Notes: generated by a model not told the origin, from the letters alone. Numbered from the stretch's first letter, positions 1-4,966 are shown. The stretch: DNA of 5,131 bases from Candidatus Alkanophagales archaeon (GCA_003661185.1 QMVQ01000130.1:1-5131); one strand, 5' to 3'. Program-made: numbers and translations.

Positions 1-244
1 CCGCCTCTAACGCCTCTCTCAGCTCCTTCTCCGTCGGCACGCCTCCATGCTTCACGAGCTTTCCGTTGATGACGACGGCGGGCGACATCATGATGCCGAG
101 CCGCTCCGCCTCCTCTGAGAACACGTTCACCTTTTCGACTTCCGCATCGAGCCCCAGCTTCTTAACGAGCTTCCTGACGAGCTTCTCCGTCGCCTTGCAC
201 TTCGCACACGGCGGCTCCGTCCCAAAAACTTGCACCCTCACCAT
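1..244 (-). CDS. Thioredoxin/glutaredoxin-like small redox protein (MTH895/TM0996 type), 3' end cut by window edge
   Basis: Reading leftwards from the ATG at 244, 81 codons are visible before the window ends. The product starts MVRVQVFGTEPPCAKCKATE. A CxxC redox centre (Cys13-Ala-Lys-Cys16) follows the first beta strand. A helix rich in Lys and Leu comes next, then a strand and the cis-proline loop MMSPAVVING (Pro55), and a last helix near residues 71-81. This is the compact thioredoxin fold of the MTH895/TM0996 family, whose members are about 77-85 residues long, so only a few residues are probably missing. It likely works in the cytosol as a dithiol/disulfide reductant or carrier. It lies downstream of a COG0701-type permease, a pairing common in archaea and bacteria, which suggests it serves that transporter. 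The start is fixed by a strong Shine-Dalgarno site 4 nt upstream. The partner that reduces it is not visible. Confidence 0.88.
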   Translation of the reverse strand, partial: MVRVQVFGTEPPCAKCKATEKLVRKLVKKLGLDAEVEKVNVFSEEAERLGIMMSPAVVINGKLVKHGGVPTEKELREALEA

Positions 245-248
245 TCCA

Positions 249-255
249 ATCACCT
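249..255 (-). promoter_or_regulatory. Shine-Dalgarno site of the thioredoxin-like gene
   Basis: On the minus strand this reads AGGTGAT, an exact complement of the archaeal 16S rRNA tail, 4 nt before the ATG at 244. It selects that ATG as the start. It also shows the gene is translated internally on a polycistronic or leadered mRNA, unlike the permease at the head of the operon, which has no such site. Confidence 0.75.
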
Positions 256-278
256 TGCAGCTTAAATTCATCTCGCTT

Positions 279-413
279 TCATTTCCTCCAGTTTTCGACG
301 ACGCGAGAAGTTTCCATGGGGATTTCGACGAAGCGTCGCCGACATTCATGTATCTCTCCCCAGGTCCTTAAAAGCTCTTTCAACTTTTCTTCTTCTGTGT
401 GCCATTTATTCAT
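279..413 (-). CDS. Unrecognised 44-aa small ORF between permease and thioredoxin genes
   Basis: The minus-strand ORF runs from ATG 413 to TGA 279 and starts MNKWHTEEEKLKELLRTWGE. It fills most of the 179-nt gap between the permease stop and the thioredoxin start. The product is charged and probably helical: a Glu/Lys/Leu stretch at residues 7-20, one Cys (24) within HECRRR, three Trp, and no membrane segment or signal. I do not recognise a family. For a real gene: protein-like composition, same strand, and tight fit in the operon (permease stop 10 nt away, thioredoxin start 34 nt away). Against: an AGGTGAT motif (412-418) overlaps this ATG instead of preceding it. That motif is better placed, 6 nt, before another ATG at 405, which opens only a 19-codon basic ORF ending at 346. 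So either the start is unusual, the 19-codon peptide is the true product, or this is decayed sequence. Confidence 0.4.
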   Translation of the reverse strand: MNKWHTEEEKLKELLRTWGEIHECRRRFVEIPMETSRVVENWRK

Positions 414-423
414 CACCTTCCCA

Positions 424-1587
424 TCATTTCACGACGGCGCCCCAAACCAGCCCGAGGAGCGTCGAGAGCACGACTACGAGCGCTACGTAGGCGGCGGCTC
501 TCCTCGCCCCTATCGTCCGCCAGATGACGATCATGTTCGGGAGGCTCAGCGACGGTCCTGCCAGCAGGAGGGCGAGCGCCGGACCCGGTGCCATCATGCC
601 TTGGAGGTAGCCGAAGAAGTCGCCGACTATCGGAACTTCGAGCAGCGTCGGCATGTAGAGCAAGGCTCCGATGACGGAGGCGATGAAGCACGAGAGCGGC
701 GTCGTCGCCCCAAAAACCCTCTGCGTGAGCTTTCCGATCGCCACTTCATATTCCTTGAAAGTTTTGCCGCCGACAACAACCGGCGTGAGCGGGTCAACGC
801 CCTGAGCTACGGCGGCAACGCCCCCGATGATGCCGATGATGAACGTCCCTAAGAGCAAAATCGGGAAGATCGTCCTGAAGAACCACCAAGTCTCGTAGAG
901 CCACTCCCTGACATCATCACTCGTGTAATAAAGCTTGAGGAGAGCCACAAGTCCGCCGATTAGTGGTGAAACGACGGCGAGCTTCACCGTCCAGCGAATC
1001 ATAGTGGAAGCACCGACGAGCAGGATGGCGACGAGGATTGCGAAGAAGGTGAGCGTCGCCCATGCCGGCTTGCCTTTTTCCTCCGCTCGCCGCTCCGCCG
1101 CAGGTAAGCTCACCCGAGCGCTGCCGGCGGCAGTTGCCGGGACGCTAACGTCACGCTCGAAGATTGCCGCCATCGCAAGCCCGACGCCGACCGAAGTGGC
1201 GACCGCGAAGAACGCTCTTGCCGCCCCGATATCAAGACCGAGGACTCTCGCCGTCAGAACGATCGCAAGCACGTTGATGGCAGGTCCGGAGTAGAGGAAG
1301 GCGGTTGCAGGTCCTATGCCGGCGCCACGCTTGTAAAGACCGGCGAACATCGGGAGGACGGTGCAGCTGCAGACCGCGAGGATTGTTCCCGAGACGGAGG
1401 CTATGCTGTAAGAGAGCCAGCGTCTTGCGGACGCCCCGAAGTACCTGATGATCGCCTCTTTGGAGAGGAGGACGGCGATGCCGCCTGCGATGAAGAACGC
1501 CGGCACCAAGCAGCCGAGGACGTGGTAGCTGAGGTAGGTGAGCGTTTCATCCACACCCGCCCTGAAGACCGTGACTATCGCATTCAT
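424..1587 (-). CDS. COG0701/DUF318 (ArsP-like) permease
   Basis: A 387-aa integral membrane protein of the COG0701 (DUF318, UPF0718) permease family, which includes the organoarsenical exporter ArsP. Two related halves are visible. The first carries the family hallmark CSCTVLPMFAGLYKRGAG (from Cys73) followed by FLYSGPAINV (97-106). The second carries GALLYMPTLLEVPIV (307-321) and then APGPALALLLAGPSLSLPNM (333-352). Hydrophobic segments lie near residues 23-41, 60-78, 100-118, 123-143, 176-193, 203-221, 236-260, 298-313, 332-348 and 364-384. The polar stretch 144-174 looks like a loop joining the halves. Cys73, Cys75 and Cys300 are candidates for thiol or metalloid contact. The start is the only sensible in-frame ATG; it has no Shine-Dalgarno site and lies close behind a TATA box, so the mRNA is probably leaderless. 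The downstream thioredoxin-like gene points to redox-linked export. The substrate cannot be read from sequence and arsenic is only one possibility. Confidence 0.9.
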   Translation of the reverse strand: MNAIVTVFRAGVDETLTYLSYHVLGCLVPAFFIAGGIAVLLSKEAIIRYFGASARRWLSYSIASVSGTILAVCSCTVLPMFAGLYKRGAGIGPATAFLYSGPAINVLAIVLTARVLGLDIGAARAFFAVATSVGVGLAMAAIFERDVSVPATAAGSARVSLPAAERRAEEKGKPAWATLTFFAILVAILLVGASTMIRWTVKLAVVSPLIGGLVALLKLYYTSDDVREWLYETWWFFRTIFPILLLGTFIIGIIGGVAAVAQGVDPLTPVVVGGKTFKEYEVAIGKLTQRVFGATTPLSCFIASVIGALLYMPTLLEVPIVGDFFGYLQGMMAPGPALALLLAGPSLSLPNMIVIWRTIGARRAAAYVALVVVLSTLLGLVWGAVVK

Positions 1588-1605
1588 TTCAAAATTATTC
1601 GAAAT
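1586..1605. promoter_or_regulatory. Candidate operator: imperfect inverted repeat at the permease transcription start
   Basis: On the plus strand the arms are ATTTCAAA (1586-1593) and TTCGAAAT (1598-1605), separated by ATTA. They are complementary at 7 of 8 positions. The repeat lies between the TATA box and the start codon, over the expected transcription start, where a bound protein would block initiation. AT-rich dyads of this shape are typical of winged-helix repressors such as the ArsR family, which often control COG0701 permeases. No regulator gene is in the window, so the binding protein is inferred only. Confidence 0.4.
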
Positions 1606-1610
1606 TTACT

Positions 1611-1620
1611 GTATATAAAA
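1611..1620 (-). promoter_or_regulatory. TATA box (A-box) of the permease operon
   Basis: The minus strand reads TTTTATATAC here. Its centre is about 28 nt before the permease ATG at 1587, so transcription would start within a few bases of the start codon. The absence of a Shine-Dalgarno site agrees with a leaderless transcript. It is the clearest archaeal A-box in the window. Confidence 0.65.
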
Positions 1621-1708
1621 GTTCTGCTTTGTTTGCGGAGGAGGTCTCGCATTACTACGCTCTAAACTGATGCTCAGCGGTTCTTGTCGAGTTCGAGATT
1701 GAAAAGGG
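1621..1708. other. Spacer upstream of the permease promoter, no gene seen
   Basis: This stretch lies between the permease TATA box and the end of the P-loop gene. I find no ORF longer than about ten codons, no tRNA-like cloverleaf and no strong T-run terminator for the P-loop gene. It may hold upstream promoter elements, but none is recognisable. Confidence 0.5.
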
Positions 1709-2500
1709 TCAAAAGAAGAGGCGTAACACGCCTTTTAAGCACTCTACGACCTTTGACGTGGGAGAGGGTGGCACTTTCGCCTGCTTAACGGGCTTCAGCA
1801 GCGGGCATACGTTATCCGTGCTCACTTCCGTGCTGCCGACGAGCTCGACAGCCGCCACGTATTTTTCGGCGTCGTAAGCTGAGATGCGCCAGGGTTCCAC
1901 GCCCAAAACGAGGTCCGGCTTGAGCTTCTTCCAAGGAAGGGCGACGTCGCAGTAGCTCTCCACAACGATGGCTTCATGTCGTTTTGCGATTTCCTTGTAT
2001 GCGGATTCCATTGCACTCTCGTATTTCGCAGCGAGGGCGTTCAGCTCCTTCAGCCGTGCGACTTTGAACGTCTGCGAGGCACGGCGGCAGAGCCGCTCCA
2101 GCAACTCCTCGACCTCCGGCTCGACCGGCATGAGTGCGTTCAGCACGATTATAATGCGGCGGTGTATGGTTATCCGATCGGCGATGAAGTCTGGAATTTC
2201 AAGTGAGGGATAACATTCCGCCCAGAGCCTATGGATGGGGTTTATGACCTCCTCCGGCAGCTCTGTTTCGGACGCCTCCCGCAGCAGCTTTGCATCCTTG
2301 CCGTAGAGTCGTCCTTGTGAGAGAGATTCGTAGACGACATCAAAGTCATACCAAACGTTATTCCCTGCTTTTGGTTTAAAACCACAGGCATCCACCCCTC
2401 CCTCTCTTAAATATCGCAGTAAAGCCCTCGCCAGCGTCGTCTTCCCGGCGTCCTCCGCTTTTAGACCGACTATCAGGACGGTAAACCGTCGCATCGCCAT
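1709..2500 (-). CDS. Predicted P-loop ATPase/GTPase (COG4028-like)
   Basis: A 263-aa cytosolic protein resembling the archaeal family of predicted P-loop ATPases/GTPases (COG4028). The N-terminus is a beta strand (FTVLIVGLK) running into AEDAGKTTLARALLRYL, a nucleotide-binding loop with Gly19-Lys20-Thr21-Thr22. The first Gly/Ala of the canonical Walker A is a Lys (14), and the spacing resembles the GTDTEVGKT loop of dethiobiotin synthetase. A conserved-looking segment FKPKAGNNVWYDFD (41-54) follows, as in that superfamily where substrate contacts come after strand 2. The strand EAIVVESYCDVALPW (176-190) supplies an acidic Glu181 and probably acts as the Walker B region. The helical centre (125-175) is a likely insertion or dimer element. 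Nothing is in front of the gene except a divergent HAD gene 31 nt away. ATG 2500 is used; ATG 2494 is a possible alternative. The reaction is unknown. Confidence 0.72.
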   Translation of the reverse strand: MAMRRFTVLIVGLKAEDAGKTTLARALLRYLREGGVDACGFKPKAGNNVWYDFDVVYESLSQGRLYGKDAKLLREASETELPEEVINPIHRLWAECYPSLEIPDFIADRITIHRRIIIVLNALMPVEPEVEELLERLCRRASQTFKVARLKELNALAAKYESAMESAYKEIAKRHEAIVVESYCDVALPWKKLKPDLVLGVEPWRISAYDAEKYVAAVELVGSTEVSTDNVCPLLKPVKQAKVPPSPTSKVVECLKGVLRLFF

Positions 2501-2502
2501 CG

Positions 2503-2510
2503 TTAATATA
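2503..2510 (+). promoter_or_regulatory. TATA box of the HAD-family gene
   Basis: The plus strand reads TTAATATA, centred about 25 nt before the ATG at 2532. No Shine-Dalgarno site precedes that ATG. Spacing and sequence fit an archaeal A-box giving a leaderless transcript. The box sits directly in front of the divergent P-loop gene, so the two promoters must overlap. Confidence 0.5.
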
Positions 2511-2519
2511 GAGTTTGCG

Positions 2520-2534
2520 CATTAACATTTAATG
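2520..2534. promoter_or_regulatory. AT-rich palindrome in the divergent promoter; possible A-box of the P-loop gene
   Basis: The arms CATTAA (2520-2525) and TTAATG (2529-2534) are exact reverse complements around CAT. On the minus strand the part reading TTAAATG lies about 25-30 nt before the ATG at 2500, where the A-box of a leaderless P-loop gene transcript would be. The right arm overlaps the start codon of the HAD gene. It may be an A-box, a shared operator, or both; short AT-rich palindromes also arise by chance. Confidence 0.3.
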
Positions 2535-2864
2535 GGCGTTATGTTAGTTTTTGACGTTGACGGGACACTTGAGTGCGGCGACCCTCGAGGACCGGTCAGG
2601 CTTGAATCTTTGCGAGCGCTCAAGGCCGAGAACTTCGTCGTCGGCATCGTCGGCGCCTATGAGAAAGTTCAGAAGCGCGTGCCCAGCTTGGACTTTTACT
2701 ACGATGGAGACCCGCACAAGGATGAGAACTTGAGAAAAGTCATGGAGGAATATAAGCCAAAGCTGGCATTCTACGTCGCAGATCGTCCAAGCGATAGAGA
2801 AGTTGCCCTTAAGAATGGCTTCTGCTACGTCCGCCCCGAAGACTTTACGCTTCCTCAGAGCTGA
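2532..2864 (+). CDS. Minimal (capless) HAD-superfamily protein
   Basis: A 110-aa soluble protein whose N-terminus MLVFDVDGTLECGD holds HAD motif I: Asp8 would be the nucleophile and Asp10 the general acid. The second strand (FVVGIVGAY, 35-43) corresponds to motif II, but the usual Ser/Thr is replaced by Gly41. Lys63 in GDPHKDENL, or a nearby Lys, could be motif III. YVADRPSDREVALKNGF (81-97) matches motif IV, with Asp84 and Asp88 as magnesium ligands, followed by the usual change in numbering toward the sixth strand (CYVRPEDF). No cap domain fits within this length, so it would be a bare Rossmannoid core acting on a large or exposed phosphate ester, if active. The start at 2532 fits a leaderless mRNA; Met4 (2541) is an alternative. 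It is divergent from the P-loop gene and convergent with the phosphatase pseudogene. Substrate unknown. Confidence 0.75.
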   Translation: MGVMLVFDVDGTLECGDPRGPVRLESLRALKAENFVVGIVGAYEKVQKRVPSLDFYYDGDPHKDENLRKVMEEYKPKLAFYVADRPSDREVALKNGFCYVRPEDFTLPQS

Positions 2865-2891
2865 ATACGGACCTGACTATGCGGAACGACG

Positions 2892-3190
2892 TCAGACGAG
2901 TTCGGGAGGCATCGCCCACAACAGCGACCCCTTTCCCTTCTTACTCTTTTCTGGGCAGACAACTCCCGCCATCCTAAATTTTACAGGCTTCACGTCGTCC
3001 CTGCCGGTGAGGAGGAGTCTCGCAGCCTTTCAGCCCATACTTTTGGCTCAGCTAAAGGCATGAGCGCCTCTGCCATGAGTTCCGCAGTCTGCACCGCTCT
3101 GAGCTTCCCGCTGTTGGTCAGGGGGCGAGCAGGGTCCTCCGCCGCACTCTTTGCCTCTCCATGCCGGACCAAATATAGCCGTATCATCAT
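2892..3190 (-). pseudogene. Decayed SixA-type histidine phosphatase (phosphoglycerate mutase fold)
   Basis: The first 66 codons (3190-2990) begin MMIRLYLVRHGEAKSAAEDP with the RHG motif of the histidine phosphatase branch (phosphohistidine phosphatase SixA type). They continue through RPLTNSG into KLRAVQTAELMAEAL, then lose homology and stop at 2990. In another frame, 3029-2892 encodes AARLLLTGRDDVKPVKF, then MAGVVCPEKSKKGKGSLLWA (from 2970), ending MPPELV. That is what the C-terminus of an archaeal SixA-like protein looks like. Intact relatives are about 150-160 residues. The region between RPLT and the HSGK-like segment, and the central stretch with the second catalytic His (GHLP/GHEP), are missing. 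At least one further frameshift occurs near 3028-3030, where removing one A from an AAA run would join the frames. It starts 20 nt after the MinD/Mrp gene and has no good ribosome site. The call rests on family knowledge, not an alignment; a sequencing error could explain a frameshift but not the lost segments. Confidence 0.75.
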
Positions 3191-3210
3191 TTTTGAAGTC
3201 AGCCTAACCG

Positions 3211-4101
3211 CTATTTATCGCTTAAGCAACTCAACACTCGCTCATATAGCTTCCAAAACCTTTCCTTCCAATTTTCAAGCATTAAGACGAAAGGTATGCC
3301 CTTTGAATACAGTTTTGCGATTTCGGTGGCGAGCGGGATTTTCATCAAGATTTTTATGCCTTCCTGCGTGCAGAATTCCTGTATCATCTCGTCCCCCTCG
3401 CCGCTTTTATTCAAAACGACAGCAAAGGGAGTTTTCAGCTTTTTAAGCGTCTCCACAGCAAGCTTTAAGTCGTATAAGCCGAAGGGAGTCGGCTCCGTGA
3501 CCAGGATGCAGAAGTCGCTGCCATAAACCGAGAATATCACTGGGCAGGACGTGCCCGGTGGGGCGTCCACGATGGTTACAACGTGCTGGATGCTTATCGC
3601 TTTACGCACGGCTTTGACGACGGGCACGGGCATCGGCTCGCCGACGTTAAGTTCGCCGTAAGCAACGAAGATCTCTCCGCCATCGACGTGAGCGAAGCCC
3701 TTCTTCACGATGCCCACGGGTCTGTCCTCCTCGATTATTGCGTTTCGCTCGCAGGCGAGGGCGCAGCCGCCGCAGCCGTGGCAGAGTTGCGGGAAGACGA
3801 GAACATCGCCTTCCACATTGCGTTCGGGCACGGGACGCACCACGAAGAGCGCATTGAACTCACAAAACTTCGAACAGACTCCACAGAAGTCGCAGCGCTC
3901 TTTTAAAATCTTTGGCGTTTTTATGCAGACCTTTTCCGCCTCGGTTATTTCGGGCTTTAGAAACAGAGCGGCGTTCGGCTCCTCGACGTCGCAGTCGAGC
4001 AATGCTACGCTTTTGCCGGCTAAGGAAAGCGAAAGCGCGAGATTGACAGCGACCGTCGTCTTGCCAGTGCCTCCCTTCCCGCTCGCCACCGAGATTATCA
4101 T
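3211..4101 (-). CDS. MinD/Mrp-superfamily P-loop ATPase with inserted ferredoxin domain (COG1149)
   Basis: A 296-aa cytosolic protein. The deviant Walker A ASGKGGTGKTTVAVNLA (from Ala6; signature Lys9, catalytic Lys14) and switch I LLDCDVEEPN (34-43) mark the MinD/Mrp/Nbp35 group of SIMIBI ATPases. A two-cluster ferredoxin domain is inserted at about 60-125: Cys70-x2-Cys73-x2-Cys76-x3-Cys80 and Cys107-x2-Cys110-x2-Cys113-x3-Cys117, each able to bind one 4Fe-4S cluster. DAPPGTSCPV (179-188) is the Walker B/switch II motif of this family, and TEPTPFGLYDLKLAVE follows as usual. The length is typical. Such proteins are thought to carry or insert iron-sulfur clusters in an ATP-dependent way; the exact client is unknown. 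The gene starts 12 nt after the NifX-like stop with no clear Shine-Dalgarno site, so it is probably translated by coupling. The NifX-like neighbour is the likely partner. Confidence 0.93.
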   Translation of the reverse strand: MIISVASGKGGTGKTTVAVNLALSLSLAGKSVALLDCDVEEPNAALFLKPEITEAEKVCIKTPKILKERCDFCGVCSKFCEFNALFVVRPVPERNVEGDVLVFPQLCHGCGGCALACERNAIIEEDRPVGIVKKGFAHVDGGEIFVAYGELNVGEPMPVPVVKAVRKAISIQHVVTIVDAPPGTSCPVIFSVYGSDFCILVTEPTPFGLYDLKLAVETLKKLKTPFAVVLNKSGEGDEMIQEFCTQEGIKILMKIPLATEIAKLYSKGIPFVLMLENWKERFWKLYERVLSCLSDK

Positions 4102-4113
4102 CGGTTAGACGTA

Positions 4114-4551
4114 TTAGAAGAAGCTGTGCCTGTGTTCCCTGCAGATGTCCTTCTCAGAAGCTTCTCTGAGAATTCCAGCTTGGAATTCTCGCAAAGCATC
4201 GCTGACGGTGCCGCTAGCGCCCACGTAAACTTCGATGCCGAACTGCTGGAACATCGCCAACGCCCTCGGACCCAGCCCGCGGCAGAGAACTACAGAGACA
4301 CCTTTTTCCGAGAGAAGCTCTGGGGGTAGTTTAGAGCCGCCGAAGTGCTCGCTGTAGTTTTGCAGGACCTCCACGTCGCCCGTCTCTAAATCCACAATGG
4401 TAAACGTCGGCGCCCTGCCGAAGTGCTCGCAGATGCTGTCATCGAGCCCGCCTGCATAGGTGGGAACTGCAACTTTAAGCTTCGAACGGGAAACTTTTGC
4501 TATAAGCTCTTGCATCTTCCTCTTACGAATCCCCTCGAGCTCGTCGTTCAC
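4114..4551 (-). CDS. NifX/NifB-like (dinitrogenase iron-molybdenum cofactor, MTH1175) family protein
   Basis: Taken from GTG 4551, the product is 145 aa. After a charged leader (residues 2-24) the conserved domain begins LKVAVPTYAGGLDDSICEHF and continues GRAPTFTIVD, the standard opening of this family. VVLCRGLGPRALAMFQQFGI and VYVGASGTVSDALREFQAG are its second half, and the tail DICREHRHSFF adds a Cys/His-rich end that could bind metal. Family members bind or carry metal-sulfur clusters; most archaeal ones are not linked to nitrogenase, and no nif gene is in this window. Start choice: the frame stays open to ATG 4620, but that upstream part is a Phe/Ile-rich run from T-rich DNA overlapping the preceding gene's end. 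GTG 4551 has AGGGTGA 5 nt upstream; ATG 4515 (MQELIAKV) is a third option. The 3' part holds overlapping inverted repeats. It is in line with the DUF5320-like and MinD/Mrp genes. Confidence 0.88.
   Translation of the reverse strand: MNDELEGIRKRKMQELIAKVSRSKLKVAVPTYAGGLDDSICEHFGRAPTFTIVDLETGDVEVLQNYSEHFGGSKLPPELLSEKGVSVVLCRGLGPRALAMFQQFGIEVYVGASGTVSDALREFQAGILREASEKDICREHRHSFF
4151..4172. repeat. Perfect 8-bp inverted repeat overlapping the 10-bp one
   Basis: Arms TTCTCAGA (4151-4158) and TCTGAGAA (4165-4172) pair exactly around the 6-base loop AGCTTC. The right arm shares GAGAA with the left arm of the neighbouring 10-bp inverted repeat, making two mutually exclusive stems in the same stretch of the NifX-like coding sequence. 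Confidence 0.5.
4168..4190. repeat. Perfect 10-bp inverted repeat inside the NifX-like gene
   Basis: Plus-strand arms GAGAATTCCA (4168-4177) and TGGAATTCTC (4181-4190) are exact reverse complements around a 3-base loop GCT. It lies about 50-75 nt before the NifX-like stop and overlaps a second inverted repeat to its left, so only one of the two hairpins can form at a time. It could act as an mRNA structure or processing site between the NifX-like and MinD/Mrp genes; chance within coding sequence is possible. Confidence 0.55.
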
Positions 4552-4556
4552 AGGCT

Positions 4557-4563
4557 TCACCCT
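4557..4563 (-). promoter_or_regulatory. Shine-Dalgarno site that decides the NifX-like start
   Basis: On the minus strand this reads AGGGTGA, 5 nt before GTG 4551. Neither ATG 4620 nor ATG 4515 has a comparable site, so it favours the GTG start and a 145-aa product. Confidence 0.5.
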
Positions 4564-4591
4564 GAAAATAAAAAGGAAGGGAAAAATAAAA
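4564..4591 (-). terminator. T-rich tract after the DUF5320-like gene; possible archaeal terminator
   Basis: On the minus strand the bases following the DUF5320-like stop include TTTTATTTTT, CCTTCC and TTTTTATTTTC, that is, several T runs without a stem. Archaeal RNA polymerase can terminate at such runs, which would lower expression of the NifX-like and MinD/Mrp genes relative to the upstream ones. The same tract also has the look of an A-box 30-35 nt before GTG 4551, so an internal promoter is an alternative reading. Confidence 0.3.
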
Positions 4592-4600
4592 CATGATATC

Positions 4601-4912
4601 CTACTTTTGAAGCTCTTCAAGCCTCTTCTTTATTTGCGAGAGCGCTTCTTCGAGGGCTTTCGCCTGCGCCTCCAGCATTTCTATCTCTTGCTCCTTGCCC
4701 ATCAGCGGGGCTGCCCAAGGTGGCATCGGCGCTGAGGGTTGCTGCGTTTGCAGATAAGAAAGGAACTGCGGCAGTTGCCCCGTCTGCATGAGGTAGCTCG
4801 CAGCAGGCGGTAGCCCCGTTGGGCTTCTCCCGAGCCACCCCGGCGAGAAGCCGAAGCGCAGCCAGCCCGGTAGTCCCGTCAGCCTGAACATCCATCTCCA
4901 TCCATATCCCAT
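4601..4912 (-). CDS. DUF5320-like small protein with aromatic N-terminus and C-terminal coiled coil
   Basis: A 103-aa protein. Residues 1-36 are unusually rich in Gly, Trp, Phe and Pro (MGYGWRWMF, LTGLPGWLRFGFSPGWLGRS, PTGLPP). A Gln/Pro-rich linker (43-70) follows, then a strongly predicted coiled coil at 73-103 (QEIEMLEAQAKALEEALS and IKKRLEELQ). The arrangement and the QEIEMLxAQAxALEExLxxIKKRLEEL tail are those of DUF5320-type proteins, which are usually found beside NifX-like and MinD/Mrp genes. Their function is not established; the coiled coil suggests oligomerisation or a scaffold role for the cluster-handling proteins. No Cys is present. The start at 4912 has a near-perfect Shine-Dalgarno site 5 nt upstream. 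A competing ATG at 4919 opens another long frame, but its product has none of the family features. Confidence 0.82.
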   Translation of the reverse strand: MGYGWRWMFRLTGLPGWLRFGFSPGWLGRSPTGLPPAASYLMQTGQLPQFLSYLQTQQPSAPMPPWAAPLMGKEQEIEMLEAQAKALEEALSQIKKRLEELQK

Positions 4913-4917
4913 CCTCC

Positions 4918-4929
4918 ATCACCTCCTTT
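4918..4929 (-). promoter_or_regulatory. Strong Shine-Dalgarno site of the DUF5320-like gene
   Basis: The minus strand reads AAAGGAGGTGAT, the full complement of the archaeal 16S rRNA 3' tail, ending 5 nt before ATG 4912. It is the strongest ribosome site in the window and suggests this small protein is made in larger amounts than its downstream neighbours, whose sites are weak or absent. It also overlaps the rival ATG at 4919, ruling that one out. Confidence 0.75.
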
Positions 4930-4966
4930 CCGTTTAACGCAGCATTCAGAACGTTCCACTTAAGCC

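Noticed and set aside
346..405. 19-codon ORF (MAHRRRKVERAFKDLGRDT) with a well-spaced AGGTGAT
   Set aside because: It is not listed as a gene because it is very short and basic and its overlapping frame looks more protein-like. It is kept as an alternative in the small-ORF entry.
316..852. Long plus-strand ORF (178 codons) opposite the permease 3' end
   Set aside because: The permease on the other strand has clear family motifs, whereas this frame gives an Arg/Glu/Asp-rich low-complexity product. It is an antisense shadow of GC-rich codons.
1660..1705. GTTCGAGATT resembling a tRNA T-loop or an att remnant
   Set aside because: No acceptor stem, D-arm or anticodon arm can be built around it, and no integrase or direct repeat is present.
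3583..4108. Plus-strand ORFs opposite the MinD/Mrp gene (3583-3906 and 3710-4108)
   Set aside because: They lie antisense to a gene with intact P-loop and ferredoxin motifs and have no recognisable domains.
4114..4551. NifX-like gene as evidence of nitrogen fixation
   Set aside because: The family is widespread in archaea without nitrogenase, and no nifH, nifD, nifK, nifE, nifN or nifB gene is visible in the window.
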